NCBI GenBank assembly: GCA_040386355.1
Contig: JAZKFP010000157.1
Span: 1 to 25,843, forward strand
Length of the DNA: 25,843 nt
Source of the DNA: JAZKFP01 sp040386355
GTDB lineage: Bacteria; Pseudomonadota; Gammaproteobacteria; Pseudomonadales; UBA6940
Direction of reading: 5' to 3'
Of this stretch, positions 16,680 to 25,753 are shown piece after piece (positions within the stretch are counted from its first letter, which is position 1; each line of letters begins with the position of its first letter). The position numbers and the translations under genes were made by a program. The notes under the pieces were generated by a model that was not told the origin of the DNA, did not search any database, and was given only the letters and a program-made list of their open reading frames with translations.

Positions 16680-19600
16680 TTACCTTTTCTTTTGAAAACT
16701 TGCTCGATCTAATCCTAGAATTTCTACGATTAATTCTAACAATTCGGATTCTTGATAAGGCTTTGCTAACAATTGATTCACACCAATTGACATTGCTTTT
16801 TGCCGATGTTTATCGCCAGTACGAGAGCTGATCATAACAATTGGAGTTTTATGATGAATGGGATCATGCCGAATATGCAGAGCAACCTCAAATCCATCCA
16901 TACGTGGCATTTCTATATCTAGCAAAATTAAATCTGGTTTATGCGTTTGCAAAACACTGATTGCATCTAAGCCATCTTTAGCATTTAAGGCTTCAAAACC
17001 ATGACGTTGTAATAATCGACTCGTAACTTTTCGAACGGTTATAGAATCGTCGACAATTAAAACAACTGGGGCTTCAGGTTTTGCTTCAGCCAAATGCGAT
17101 TGCGATAGTTGATCCAAAGTCGCATGCGTAAAAATACCATTACTATCTGCTGAATGAATGGATAAAGTGCCTCGAATTAAAGCCGGTAAATCTAAGATGG
17201 TGACAACATCACCGTTTCCCATAATTGCCGCACCAGAAATTCCATTAATAGTATTTAACAAAGGCCCTAAATTTTTTACTACGATTTCTCGCGAACCTAC
17301 CAATTCATCAACTTGTAATGCGGTAGGTGGACCATCACCACGCATTAAAAGCAAAGGTTTTGGAATAGAGGATTGAGTTGCTTCAGGTGGCTTTACTTTA
17401 TGGGTCAGACCACCTAAATATCGAATCGTATAAGACTTACTGTTATGAATAAATTTTCGTGCTGGATTCTGATAATACGAATGTAATTCGTATGGATTAA
17501 TGCGTACTACGCCACCAATTTGATTGAGCGGAATAGCATAGACGTCGTCAACTAGACGAACCAACAGTGCGCGCGTTACAGCAAGTGTTAAAGGTAACCG
17601 AATATCAAACGTTGAACCTTGACCTACTTCTGAAAATACATCGATAGTACCGCCTAACTTTTTAATTTCACTGTACACAACGTCCATGCCGACACCGCGG
17701 CCAGAAAGTTGAGTAAGTGTTTCTGCGGTAGAAAATCCAGATTTAAAAATTAAATGAATAAGTTCGCTGGCCTGTACTTCTTTATCAGGTGATAACCAAC
17801 CATGCTCGATTGCACGCGATCGAATTTTATCAATATGAATACCGCCACCATCGTCCGATAAAATAATTGAAACTTCATTATTTACCCGAAGCACTTTTAA
17901 TCGAATAACACCAGTTCGAGGTTTGCCTTGTGCTACGCGTGCTTCGGTCGTTTCAATTCCATGATCAATCGCGTTACGTAACATGTGTTCAAGAGGAGTA
18001 ATTATTCGATCTAATACATTACGATCTAATTCTTCTTCCGGATTTTCGATATCGATTTGAACAAGCTTTCCAACATCAGCCGCTGTTTTTCGGACCATGC
18101 GTTTTAAACGACCAACATGTTTAGAGAACGGTACCATCCGACTCTGCATTAATTCAGATTGAAGTTTGTGATGAATGGAAGTTTGCTGTTCTACTAATCC
18201 ATGAAGCGTACTGTTATGTTCAGTCAGACTATCTTGAATATCGGAAAGATCACTTACCGATTCGCTTAAGCTGCGTGTGAATTCATAAAAAGGAGTGTAT
18301 TGATCCATTTCTATGGTATCAAAAACATCTCGATTGGATTTATAGGCGCTAATGTTTGCGTACGCAAAATGATGAAATTCTAATTCTACAGAACGTAACT
18401 TCTCGCGCATTCGACTGAGCGTTGCACGTACATCCACCAGCAATGTATTCACATCACGACATTGTTGTTCGAGTCGACCACGATTAATACTTAATTCACC
18501 TGCATGACTGATTAAATTTTCTAAACGTAGTAATGGAATTCGAACGGATTCTTGTCCGCTTAATGAAGTGGTTTGAGTTTGTGGAAAAAAATCACTTAGG
18601 CTTCGCGGAGTTGGCGCGCCCAACGGCACCGCTTTAGGGGGCGCAATTTCTTCATTATCCAGCAACGGTTGATGAATTTCTTCACTTAAAAGATTTTTTA
18701 AATATACATTTTCTTGGTGTAAATTTTCTTGATAGGAAGGGTCAGGTAAAGGTAAATTTTGCCAGGTCTCTAAAAATCCACTGATATGCTCTATGTGTGA
18801 GGCAATAGTCGTTGCAACTTCAATTCGCTGACCCACATGATCTTTAAAAGAATCACTGTGTTGATCTAATAAAGATTCAAGCTCATGTGTAATGTCACCT
18901 AATTCAGTAAATCCTGATAATCTCGCACTACCTTTAAAAGTATGTAAATGTCTTTTTAAAGTATCAACAACAGTGTTGGACCATTCGTCGGTTTGCAATT
19001 CATTTACGCAACCGTGAATAGCATCAATTAAATCAGCAGCCTCTTCTAAAAAAATTGAAAGTATTTCTTGATCAACAAAAGGCGACAGCTTTACTTCTGC
19101 TAATGGTTTCTTTAGCGCAGATAATTTTTTCTCAGCAGTCAAATTTTTATCGTGCGTAATAGACTCATAAACAATAGCGTTATCTTTTTCAGAAAACGTA
19201 GATTGCTGTTCAGGCGATATAGTTTCCAGAGAATTTGAAGAGGCGTGCTCATCGACAGACGATGTGTAAGGTTTTTTCTGTAAAAATTTTAATTTATCAA
19301 TTAATGCATGTACGTCCTCATTATGCTGTTGGGCAACGCCAGGATCATACTGAACAACTAAACTTTCTAAAATACGTTGCATTTGATGGATTTGATTTAA
19401 ATAATTTTGATTCCAGGTAGTGCGGCCATCAATGAGCGATTCAATCATACGCTCGCCAGTACTAGCAATATCTTCTACTCTGGTTTCTTCTGCAATTTGC
19501 GCTGCGCCTTTAATGGTATGAAAATCGCGTTGCAACTCAAATAATAATAATTTTCGTGGGAATTGATGTGCTGAAAATTGAGCGATAATGGTATTGGTAT

Positions 19601-21080
19601 TGGTTAAAATTTCCATCGCTTCATCGCGAAAGAGAAATTTTAAATCATCGGTATCCTCTTCAGGAAATGATGAATTGATTAGTGGTGGAATTACTAATTC
19701 CACTTCAATAATTTCAGAAGATTTCTCTTGTAGGGCCGCATTTTTTTCATCTGAGATAATAACAGAAGTAGGAATGCTCGCTGTTTGTTCAATAACATTT
19801 TCAGAAATATTAATTTCTCCTGGATGCTGTTCAAGCAAAATAATTAATTCTTCTGCTCGTTTAACATAAGCGTGTGTGATTTTTTGCACCAAACTTGGCA
19901 TTAGTAGCCAGCGATAGGAAAAAGACAACAAAGCCAAGATATCAAAAATATGCGATTGAATAATGGTATCGAAAACTAACGTATTTTTTAAAACGATACT
20001 AAGTCGTTGCAAAAGATTGGAATGCAGTTGAATACCAAGCAATGTATTAATCGAGCTTAAAAATGTTAATCGTTTACTGCAAGCCGCGAAAGATTCTACC
20101 GTCTGTTCAGAGGCATGCACAAGTTCACTACAGTTTTCAATAGTTTCGATTATTAAATCGAGTGTATTGATAAAGCCTACATTGGTATGGTGTGAAACAT
20201 GTTTTAAATCTTGAGCAAAACGTAAATAACGATGAAATACTGTTTTTGGTTTTGAAATATTTAGTAAGTTCTCTAAGAAAACTAAAATTTCTGCAATTTT
20301 AGAAATCCCTTGAGTTAACGAGACGTGTGATATTTGCTGGCACATTTCAAGTAATTTTTCAGGCTTTAAACGTTTCTGAATATGTGGAACAAAAATAGCG
20401 GTATGAATGAGCGTTTTACATTCTTCAGAAATTTGAATTAGTGGAGCATGTTGATTGCATGCTGCTGCTACCGACAATTGCTCAGAAATTGATAAAATAA
20501 TATTCGTTAAATGACTTATCAAAACATGATCAGCAAGCAATAATTTATTATTACAGTACGTAAGAAATCGATTTTGCCGATTTCCTAAATACGCTATTTC
20601 ATGTAATGCAATTGATGACGGTTCAATGGAGTATGATGTTTCAAGTGGAGATAACTCTAAAAAAGAAATAGACTGATTCCATTTTCTAAAAGCATCACTC
20701 ACTAAAGGCCAATGAATAATTAAAATATTTAATTGCAGCGGTGTGTGCAAGGCATCAACGGTATAAATTAAGGTTTCTAAAAAAGTAATCCAAATATTTT
20801 TTATTTCTTTATCGGAAACTTTTATATTTTGAGTGGCTAAAATTTTTCCCTGTTGCAGTAACTGATGCATTAGGTCAACCCAATATAAACCATCGCTAAA
20901 TTGAATAACAATAAATGAATTTTTTAATTGCAGAACAAAATCTTCAGCAGCTTTAAGTTGTAGTGTACTTTGTTGAATGTCGAATACATGAAATTGACCA
21001 TACATGAACTCAATTAATGAACAAGCGGATTCGCAAAAGTTACTTTCGTATACAGGTGCTTGCTCTAGTTCATGATTCAT
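16680..21080 (-). CDS. chpA: Hybrid chemosensory histidine kinase ChpA (PilL)
   Basis: ChpA is the CheA-like kinase of the Pil-Chp system for type IV pilus activity. Residues 1-430 are helical with no HxxKG histidine site, probably a degenerate Hpt/FimL-like region (inference). Hpt domains carry His521 (RDFHTIKGAAQIA) and His713 (RHLHTFKGSARLSG). A Pro/Gln-rich linker is at about 775-845. The dimerisation region follows (845-1000). The ATPase has N-box LRNAIDHGIE (Asn1036), DDGGGI (1076-1081), FKSGFSTAE and GRGVGMDVV (1127-1135). A CheW-like domain is at about 1165-1305. The C-terminal receiver has Asp1344-1345, phospho-acceptor Asp1388 and Lys1440. At 1466 residues it is far shorter than the roughly 2,500-residue Pseudomonas protein, which has more Hpt-type domains. 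It starts eight bases after pilJ. Confidence 0.95.
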   Translation of the reverse strand: MNHELEQAPVYESNFCESACSLIEFMYGQFHVFDIQQSTLQLKAAEDFVLQLKNSFIVIQFSDGLYWVDLMHQLLQQGKILATQNIKVSDKEIKNIWITFLETLIYTVDALHTPLQLNILIIHWPLVSDAFRKWNQSISFLELSPLETSYSIEPSSIALHEIAYLGNRQNRFLTYCNNKLLLADHVLISHLTNIILSISEQLSVAAACNQHAPLIQISEECKTLIHTAIFVPHIQKRLKPEKLLEMCQQISHVSLTQGISKIAEILVFLENLLNISKPKTVFHRYLRFAQDLKHVSHHTNVGFINTLDLIIETIENCSELVHASEQTVESFAACSKRLTFLSSINTLLGIQLHSNLLQRLSIVLKNTLVFDTIIQSHIFDILALLSFSYRWLLMPSLVQKITHAYVKRAEELIILLEQHPGEINISENVIEQTASIPTSVIISDEKNAALQEKSSEIIEVELVIPPLINSSFPEEDTDDLKFLFRDEAMEILTNTNTIIAQFSAHQFPRKLLLFELQRDFHTIKGAAQIAEETRVEDIASTGERMIESLIDGRTTWNQNYLNQIHQMQRILESLVVQYDPGVAQQHNEDVHALIDKLKFLQKKPYTSSVDEHASSNSLETISPEQQSTFSEKDNAIVYESITHDKNLTAEKKLSALKKPLAEVKLSPFVDQEILSIFLEEAADLIDAIHGCVNELQTDEWSNTVVDTLKRHLHTFKGSARLSGFTELGDITHELESLLDQHSDSFKDHVGQRIEVATTIASHIEHISGFLETWQNLPLPDPSYQENLHQENVYLKNLLSEEIHQPLLDNEEIAPPKAVPLGAPTPRSLSDFFPQTQTTSLSGQESVRIPLLRLENLISHAGELSINRGRLEQQCRDVNTLLVDVRATLSRMREKLRSVELEFHHFAYANISAYKSNRDVFDTIEMDQYTPFYEFTRSLSESVSDLSDIQDSLTEHNSTLHGLVEQQTSIHHKLQSELMQSRMVPFSKHVGRLKRMVRKTAADVGKLVQIDIENPEEELDRNVLDRIITPLEHMLRNAIDHGIETTEARVAQGKPRTGVIRLKVLRVNNEVSIILSDDGGGIHIDKIRSRAIEHGWLSPDKEVQASELIHLIFKSGFSTAETLTQLSGRGVGMDVVYSEIKKLGGTIDVFSEVGQGSTFDIRLPLTLAVTRALLVRLVDDVYAIPLNQIGGVVRINPYELHSYYQNPARKFIHNSKSYTIRYLGGLTHKVKPPEATQSSIPKPLLLMRGDGPPTALQVDELVGSREIVVKNLGPLLNTINGISGAAIMGNGDVVTILDLPALIRGTLSIHSADSNGIFTHATLDQLSQSHLAEAKPEAPVVLIVDDSITVRKVTSRLLQRHGFEALNAKDGLDAISVLQTHKPDLILLDIEMPRMDGFEVALHIRHDPIHHKTPIVMISSRTGDKHRQKAMSIGVNQLLAKPYQESELLELIVEILGLDRASFQKKR

Positions 21081-21088
21081 GACAGAAA

Positions 21089-23167
21089 TTAATGCGGCGT
21101 ATCAGAAGGCAATTTAAATCCAGCAACCGATTTTCGCATTTGTACTGCAAGTTCTGCGAGATTACCAATCGATCGGGTAGTTGCTGTAGTGCCCAGCGAA
21201 GTTTTAGAGGTGATTTCCCGAATCACATTCATAGTGTTGGAAATATGATTTGCTGAAGCAGCTTGTTTCTTTGATGCATTTGAAATATTTTGAATTAACG
21301 CTGCTAAATCACTCGACACTGCTTCAATTTCTTCTAATTTTGAACCTGCGTCATGCGCAAGATCAGTACCTTTTACTACTTCTGCGGTAGTTTGTTCCAT
21401 CGAAATAACAGCTTCGTTGGTATCGGTTTGAATGGTTTTAACTAAGTCTTCAATTTGTTTAGTCGCCCCCGAAGCTCGTTCTGCTAATCGTTGAACTTCA
21501 TCTGCAACTACGGCAAAACCCTTGCCCGCGTCACCAGCCATCGAGGCTTGAATAGCTGCATTTAATGCGAGAATATTAGTTTGATCTGCAATATCCGTAA
21601 TTAGAGAAACAATATCGCCAATTTCTTGCGATGATTCACCTAAACGTTTAATTCGTTTTGCGGTTTCTTGAATTTGTTGCCGAATCGTATCCATTCCGCG
21701 AATCGTGTTACGTACCATTTCTGCACCTTTTTTTGCAATCGATACCGATTTTTCCGCAACCGCAGAAGATTCCGCAGCGTTAGAAGAAACTTGATCAATC
21801 GACGCCGCAATTTCATTCATTGCAGCAGATGCACCAGCGATTTCTTGCGTTTGATGTTCAGAAGCATCCGCCAATTGCATAGCGGTTGCTTGAGCTTTTT
21901 GTGCCGCGCCAGAAACTTTTACTGCTGTTCCATTAATGGTTGAAACCAAGCTACGTAATTGATCGATGGTGAAATTAATGGAGTCTGCAATTGCGCCAGT
22001 AAAATCTTCAGTAACGGTTGTTTGAACGGTTAAATCCCCTTCACCCAAATCTGCTAATTCATCCAATAATCGTAAAATTGCTTCTTGATTTCTTTCATTG
22101 CGCCGTTCTTCTTCACGTCGAACACGTTCTTCCATTTCTAGACGTGCTTTACCTTGTCGCATCGATTCAATCAACATACCAAGTAAAGACAACACACCCA
22201 ATCCCGCTAAAAATGCACCAATTTTTGAATTCGATTCCGCAGAAATTTTATTTCCCAATAATTGCGTCATGGAAGCAGAGTCTTCCCCAACTAATGCACT
22301 GAGCTTACCTAAATCATCGAGCGCACGCATAACGCCAACATTAGTTTTTAACGTTTCACTTAAATCATTAAGATCGGTTAACACACTATTTTGAATAAGT
22401 TTTAATTGAGTGGTGCGAATACTAACCTCACGTTTGTATTGCACTGGAATATTCATGATTGAAATAAAGCTTTTAATATTTTCTGGGTTAGAAGTACCTT
22501 GAAAAATTTCTAAAGAAGTCGCTAATGACTGTTTCGAAAATTGGTTAAGTTGATTCCAAGTAATAATATTGGGAATTTCGTAAGCGCTTAATAAAATCGA
22601 TGAGGCGATCAAAGCTGCTTGTGTGAATTCATTCCGATCAATGGTTTTAATTTGCTGTATTTGATTCAATTGGTTTACAAGTTCTTCAGTGCGAGATCGT
22701 AAATTCGCAGAATGCGTGCGAGTTAAAGCCAAAATATCAATAAGTCTTTTAGCCGGTTCACGAAAATTTTTTAAGGTAGTTGCTGCGCGATGGGTGCTTT
22801 CAATATTTTGACGCAGACGTAAATCCAGTGCGATCATTTCTTCTGTACCCACCGGAACGCTGGTGGTTTTAGGAAGCGGCATTTCTTGTAATTGCTGGTG
22901 ATACCCAATAAATTGTTCTGCTACCAGTAGGATTTCTTCACTTGTCGAACTGTTAGCGCTGGTGTTTTGACTTTGAAAAACCAAACGATTTGAAGTGGAA
23001 GCGATATTGGAGATTAATTGTTGATATTGAATGTATTCAAAAGGCTGGCTTTGTGAAGAAGACAATACGTAAATTGAGCTACTAAAAAACAGCAGTGCGC
23101 AGCCACCAAATATAAGAAATAAATGTTTTTTAATTTTTTTAAAAACGGTCTCAAAAACTGAGAGCAT
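21089..23167 (-). CDS. pilJ: Twitching-motility chemoreceptor PilJ
   Basis: PilJ is the receptor of the Pil-Chp pathway and controls ChpA. It is 692 residues with membrane segments at about 15-36 and 316-336 and a 280-residue, mostly helical periplasmic region between them, larger than in classical receptors. A HAMP-like region follows (LADLGEGDLTVQTTVTEDFT, 371-390). The signalling hairpin QTNILALNAAIQASMAGDAG starts at residue 529; the string IQASMAGDAG in place of IEAARAGEHG is a PilJ hallmark. It continues GFAVVADEVQRLAERASGAT. The ATG at 23167 has GAGG six bases upstream. It lies 32 bases after pilI and eight before chpA. No methyltransferase or methylesterase gene is present nearby. Confidence 0.95.
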   Translation of the reverse strand: MLSVFETVFKKIKKHLFLIFGGCALLFFSSSIYVLSSSQSQPFEYIQYQQLISNIASTSNRLVFQSQNTSANSSTSEEILLVAEQFIGYHQQLQEMPLPKTTSVPVGTEEMIALDLRLRQNIESTHRAATTLKNFREPAKRLIDILALTRTHSANLRSRTEELVNQLNQIQQIKTIDRNEFTQAALIASSILLSAYEIPNIITWNQLNQFSKQSLATSLEIFQGTSNPENIKSFISIMNIPVQYKREVSIRTTQLKLIQNSVLTDLNDLSETLKTNVGVMRALDDLGKLSALVGEDSASMTQLLGNKISAESNSKIGAFLAGLGVLSLLGMLIESMRQGKARLEMEERVRREEERRNERNQEAILRLLDELADLGEGDLTVQTTVTEDFTGAIADSINFTIDQLRSLVSTINGTAVKVSGAAQKAQATAMQLADASEHQTQEIAGASAAMNEIAASIDQVSSNAAESSAVAEKSVSIAKKGAEMVRNTIRGMDTIRQQIQETAKRIKRLGESSQEIGDIVSLITDIADQTNILALNAAIQASMAGDAGKGFAVVADEVQRLAERASGATKQIEDLVKTIQTDTNEAVISMEQTTAEVVKGTDLAHDAGSKLEEIEAVSSDLAALIQNISNASKKQAASANHISNTMNVIREITSKTSLGTTATTRSIGNLAELAVQMRKSVAGFKLPSDTPH

Positions 23168-23199
23168 AAAATGCCTCGTGTAAATATATTCTTAAATAG

Positions 23200-23793
23200 C
23201 TAATTTTCAACAGCTGTTAATAAAAAATTCGGATTTTTAATGAGTCGATACAAACTTAAAACAGGAGAGGCTTCAGTTCGATTCGTAATTTTTCGAACAC
23301 AACTTCCAATAATTAAGGGTAAAACCGCAGGATCAAAAGTATCAGGTACTTCTTCCGACAGTTCACTCATTGCAAAATGCTGTAATCCAATCACATGATC
23401 TACCACGAATGCGATCATTAAATCTCCATGACTTACAACCAAGGCTCTTTTTTTAGAACCAAACGTAATTTTCGTTCCTTTTATTAAAGAAGATAAATCA
23501 CACAGAGGTAGTAAATTCCCCCGTATATTTGAAACACCAAGTAGCCAAGCTTGACCGCCTGGAACACGGCTATAGCGTGGCACGGGCAGTATTTCTAATA
23601 TTTCATGCAAGGGAACAATAAAAATTTGTGAAAATAATTCAACGCCAATACCACTCCAAGAATGATGAGGCGTGCGATCTAATTTTGATGGCAGCAACTT
23701 TAACTGACGATATCGTAAATTTTGGGACTTTAATGTTTCAGCAATTTTTTGAACAAGATTGTCAATTTCTTGTTCGCTAGTTGGACCTGTCAC
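23200..23793 (-). CDS. pilI: CheW-like coupling protein PilI
   Basis: PilI joins the PilJ receptor to the ChpA kinase. The CheW domain covers about residues 45-190. It shows FIVPLHEILEILPVPRYSRV, then GGQAWLLGVSNIRGNLLPLC with the conserved RG turn and a DLSSLIKG extension, and later ALVVSHGDLMIAFVVDHVIG. The start is set at GTG 23793 (198 codons including start and about 197 residues) because AAGGGA at 23806-23801 lies seven bases before it. An in-frame TTG at 23835 adds 14 residues but has no ribosome site. There is no ATG in the N-terminal part. It lies 79 bases after pilG, where pilH would be expected, and 32 before pilJ. Confidence 0.9.
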   Translation of the reverse strand: MTGPTSEQEIDNLVQKIAETLKSQNLRYRQLKLLPSKLDRTPHHSWSGIGVELFSQIFIVPLHEILEILPVPRYSRVPGGQAWLLGVSNIRGNLLPLCDLSSLIKGTKITFGSKKRALVVSHGDLMIAFVVDHVIGLQHFAMSELSEEVPDTFDPAVLPLIIGSCVRKITNRTEASPVLSLYRLIKNPNFLLTAVEN

Positions 23794-23872
23794 TGCTACA
23801 TCCCTTGTAATGTACTTTGCAATCGCACTAAACAATGATTTATTAAATAGTATTTAAAATCGTTTTATGGAG

Positions 23873-24352
23873 TTAATCGCTAGTAGGTTTGGATCCTGCA
23901 AAAAATCTGCTAATTACGGTAAGCAGTTCATCTCGGCTAAAAGGTTTGGTTAAATAATCATCAGAACCCACAACGCGCCCTTTTGCACGATCAAACAAAC
24001 CATCTTTGCTCGATAGCATAATAATAGGTATATGATGATAATCATGATTATTTTTAATTAATGCACAGGTTTGATAGCCATCCAATCTTGGCATCATAAT
24101 GTCCATTAATAAAATATCTGGCCGGGATTCAACTACTTTACTTAAGGCATCAAATCCATCTTCAGCCGTAATAACTTCATAGCCTTCTTTCGCGAGAATA
24201 TTTTCTGCGGTGCGCCGAATTGTTTTGCTGTCATCGACAATAAGAATTTTAATCTTTGCAGACGTTAATGTAGGAATGTCACTTCTGTGCTCGGTATCGA
24301 GAGATTCCGAAGCTTCAGTAGAAGCAGATAGTGATGAGACTTCGGTGTGCAT
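23873..24352 (-). CDS. pilG: Type IV pilus response regulator PilG
   Basis: PilG is the CheY-like output of Pil-Chp; in Pseudomonas it promotes pilus extension and cAMP production. A single receiver domain follows a 33-residue Ser/Thr-rich tail. Landmarks: Asp40 and Asp41 in ILIVDDSKTIRRTAE, phospho-acceptor Asp84 in LLMDIMMPRLDGYQTCALIK, Ser114-Ser115 in IMLSSKDGLFDRAKGR, and Lys136 in YLTKPFSRDELL. DSKTIRRTAE and the DGYQTCALIKNN string mark it as PilG and not PilH. No output domain exists. The ATG at 24352 has AAGGA six bases upstream. It opens the operon and is divergent from gshB, the arrangement seen in Pseudomonas. A TATACT -10-like box (24393-24388, minus) spans the edge of the adjacent MITE copy B. 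Confidence 0.95.
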   Translation of the reverse strand: MHTEVSSLSASTEASESLDTEHRSDIPTLTSAKIKILIVDDSKTIRRTAENILAKEGYEVITAEDGFDALSKVVESRPDILLMDIMMPRLDGYQTCALIKNNHDYHHIPIIMLSSKDGLFDRAKGRVVGSDDYLTKPFSRDELLTVISRFFAGSKPTSD

Positions 24353-24391
24353 GCCTAGTCCTTCATAAAATTAACTTTAAGAGTTGGAGTA

Positions 24392-24575
24392 TATACCCGT
24401 AGCATCTGATGATTAGATGTTCATCATGATCTTTTTTAACGCTCGCTGTGTTGCTTGTCCTGGCGTAAAGCTTTGGCTACACGGCGTCAAAGCGCACCCT
24501 ATTATAAAAGGGGATCGAAAAAAATATTAATGCTTCACCGCATGCTTGACCTAATTACCATTAGCTACGGGTATA
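24392..24575. mobile_element. MITE-like dispersed repeat, copy B
   Basis: A 184-bp unit bounded by a perfect 12-bp inverted repeat, TATACCCGTAGC at 24392-24403 and GCTACGGGTATA at 24564-24575. Its core matches copies A and C (GATGTTCATCATGATC, GCTCGCTGTGTTGCTTGT, AAAGCTTTGGCTACAC, GGCGTCAAAGCGC, ATGCTTCACCGC), but it lacks the GAACGC hairpin present in those two. It encodes no protein. It fills the divergent control region between pilG and gshB, so its ends probably form part of their promoters. A TA target duplication is possible but cannot be separated from the repeat end. Confidence 0.8.
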
Positions 24576-24625
24576 GTTTAGCTTCTTTATGGAATGAATT
24601 GTGTTATTTGGAGGTATAGATGGTT
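24571..24625 (+). repeat. 55-bp sequence duplicated on the left of the gap
   Basis: This is identical, base for base, to 24726-24780 on the other side of the N run. It contains the gshB ribosome site (GGAGG) and the first two codons of gshB. It overlaps the end of MITE copy B by five bases. It is best read as the same locus assembled twice. Confidence 0.9.
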
Positions 24626-24725
24626 NNNNNNNNNNNNNNNNNNNNNNNNNNNNNNNNNNNNNNNNNNNNNNNNNNNNNNNNNNNNNNNNNNNNNNNNNNN
24701 NNNNNNNNNNNNNNNNNNNNNNNNN
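24626..24725. other. Assembly gap, 100 N
   Basis: A run of exactly 100 N, the standard filler for a scaffold gap of unknown size. Both flanks end in the same 55 bp, so the two contigs probably overlap and the true gap is likely zero or negative. Confidence 0.98.
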
Positions 24726-24780
24726 GTATAGTTTAGCTTCTTTATGGAATGAATTGTGTTATTTGGAGGTATAGATGGTT
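24726..24780 (+). repeat. 55-bp sequence duplicated on the right of the gap
   Basis: This is the second exact copy of 24571-24625. It carries the real gshB start context, with GGAGG at 24765-24769 and ATG at 24775. Confidence 0.9.
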
Positions 24781-25746
24781 AAGGTTGTTGTGATTATGGA
24801 TCGGTTGGATCAAACCAACAAAAAGAAAGATACCTCATTAGCATTAATGGCAGAAGCGCGTCGTCGATTTAGTCAAGTTGCGTATGCATGCGCTGATACA
24901 GTTTCTTTGTATCGTGGAGACATTATTGCTGATGTTGATTGGGTAATTCCTTCTGTAGACGTAAATATCGAACATAAAATTCTATCATCAGAACCCATGC
25001 AAAATTTAGCAGATTTTGATGTGGTGTTATTGCGCAAAGATCCGCCTTTTGATTTGAAGTATCTGTACTTAACTCAATTGTTAGAAATGCTAACGTTTAA
25101 AAACGTTAAAGTTATTAATGATCCTGCAGCAGTTCGTTCTGCAAACGAAAAATTATTTGCTTTACATTTTCCACAGTGGTGTCCAGAAACGGTTGTAACA
25201 TCATCCGTAAAAGAAATTTCTCGTTTTCGGCAATTTGCAGGCAATATTATTTTAAAACCTCTAGATGCAATGGGTGGCTATGGTGTTTTAAAGGTGTTGC
25301 AGGCGGATCAAAATTTAAATGTGATGGTTGAGCTATTGTCGAATGGCGGTATCGTTCCAATTATGGCGCAAAAATTTATTCCAGAAGTGACACAAGGTGA
25401 TAAACGAATTTTAATGATTCACGGTAAAGCCTATCCACATGGATTATTACGTGTACCGGCTGAGGGCGAATTTCGCGGCAATCTTGCTGCAGGTGGACGC
25501 GGTGTAGGTTCCGAATTAACGCGACGTGAACAAGAAATGTGTGAAGATATTGGACCAACATTATTGAAAAAAGGCCTTTGCTTTGTTGGTTTAGATGTAA
25601 TTGGTGGTTTTTTAACAGAAATTAATGTCACAAGTCCGACGTGTGCACGAGAATTGGATACACTTTATGCCACATCTATTCCACGTCTGTTTTGGGACGG
25701 TATTGCCACGGATAAAATACCCATAGCGATTGACCCTTGCTTTTAA
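24775..25746 (+). CDS. gshB: Glutathione synthetase
   Basis: GshB joins gamma-glutamylcysteine and glycine with ATP to make glutathione in the cytoplasm. It is an ATP-grasp enzyme of 323 residues, close to the usual 315-320. Signature strings: the N-terminal MDRLDQTNKKKDTSLALMAE, VVLLRKDPPFDLKYLYLTQL, VINDPAAVRSANEKL, ILKPLDAMGGYGV, GDKRILMIHGKAYPHGLLRV, RGNLAAGGRGVGSELTRRE and GLDVIGGFLTEINVTSPTC (ATP and metal site). The ATG at 24775 has GGAGG five bases upstream. It is divergent from pilG, as in Pseudomonas. The promoter may lie at the end of MITE copy B: TTGACC at 24546-24551 and TATAGT at 24572-24577, but their 20-base spacing is poor. The stop is seven bases before repeat copy C. Confidence 0.97.
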   Translation: MVKVVVIMDRLDQTNKKKDTSLALMAEARRRFSQVAYACADTVSLYRGDIIADVDWVIPSVDVNIEHKILSSEPMQNLADFDVVLLRKDPPFDLKYLYLTQLLEMLTFKNVKVINDPAAVRSANEKLFALHFPQWCPETVVTSSVKEISRFRQFAGNIILKPLDAMGGYGVLKVLQADQNLNVMVELLSNGGIVPIMAQKFIPEVTQGDKRILMIHGKAYPHGLLRVPAEGEFRGNLAAGGRGVGSELTRREQEMCEDIGPTLLKKGLCFVGLDVIGGFLTEINVTSPTCARELDTLYATSIPRLFWDGIATDKIPIAIDPCF

Positions 25747-25753
25747 AAAAGAG

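Noticed and set aside
19588..19869. Plus-strand frame inside chpA, and similar ones at 17158-17376 and 21668-22394
   Set aside because: They are antisense to chpA or pilJ, low in complexity, with no ribosome sites or domains.
24571..24625. A second, truncated gshB start
   Set aside because: It is an exact copy of the real start beside an N run and is best explained by contig overlap.
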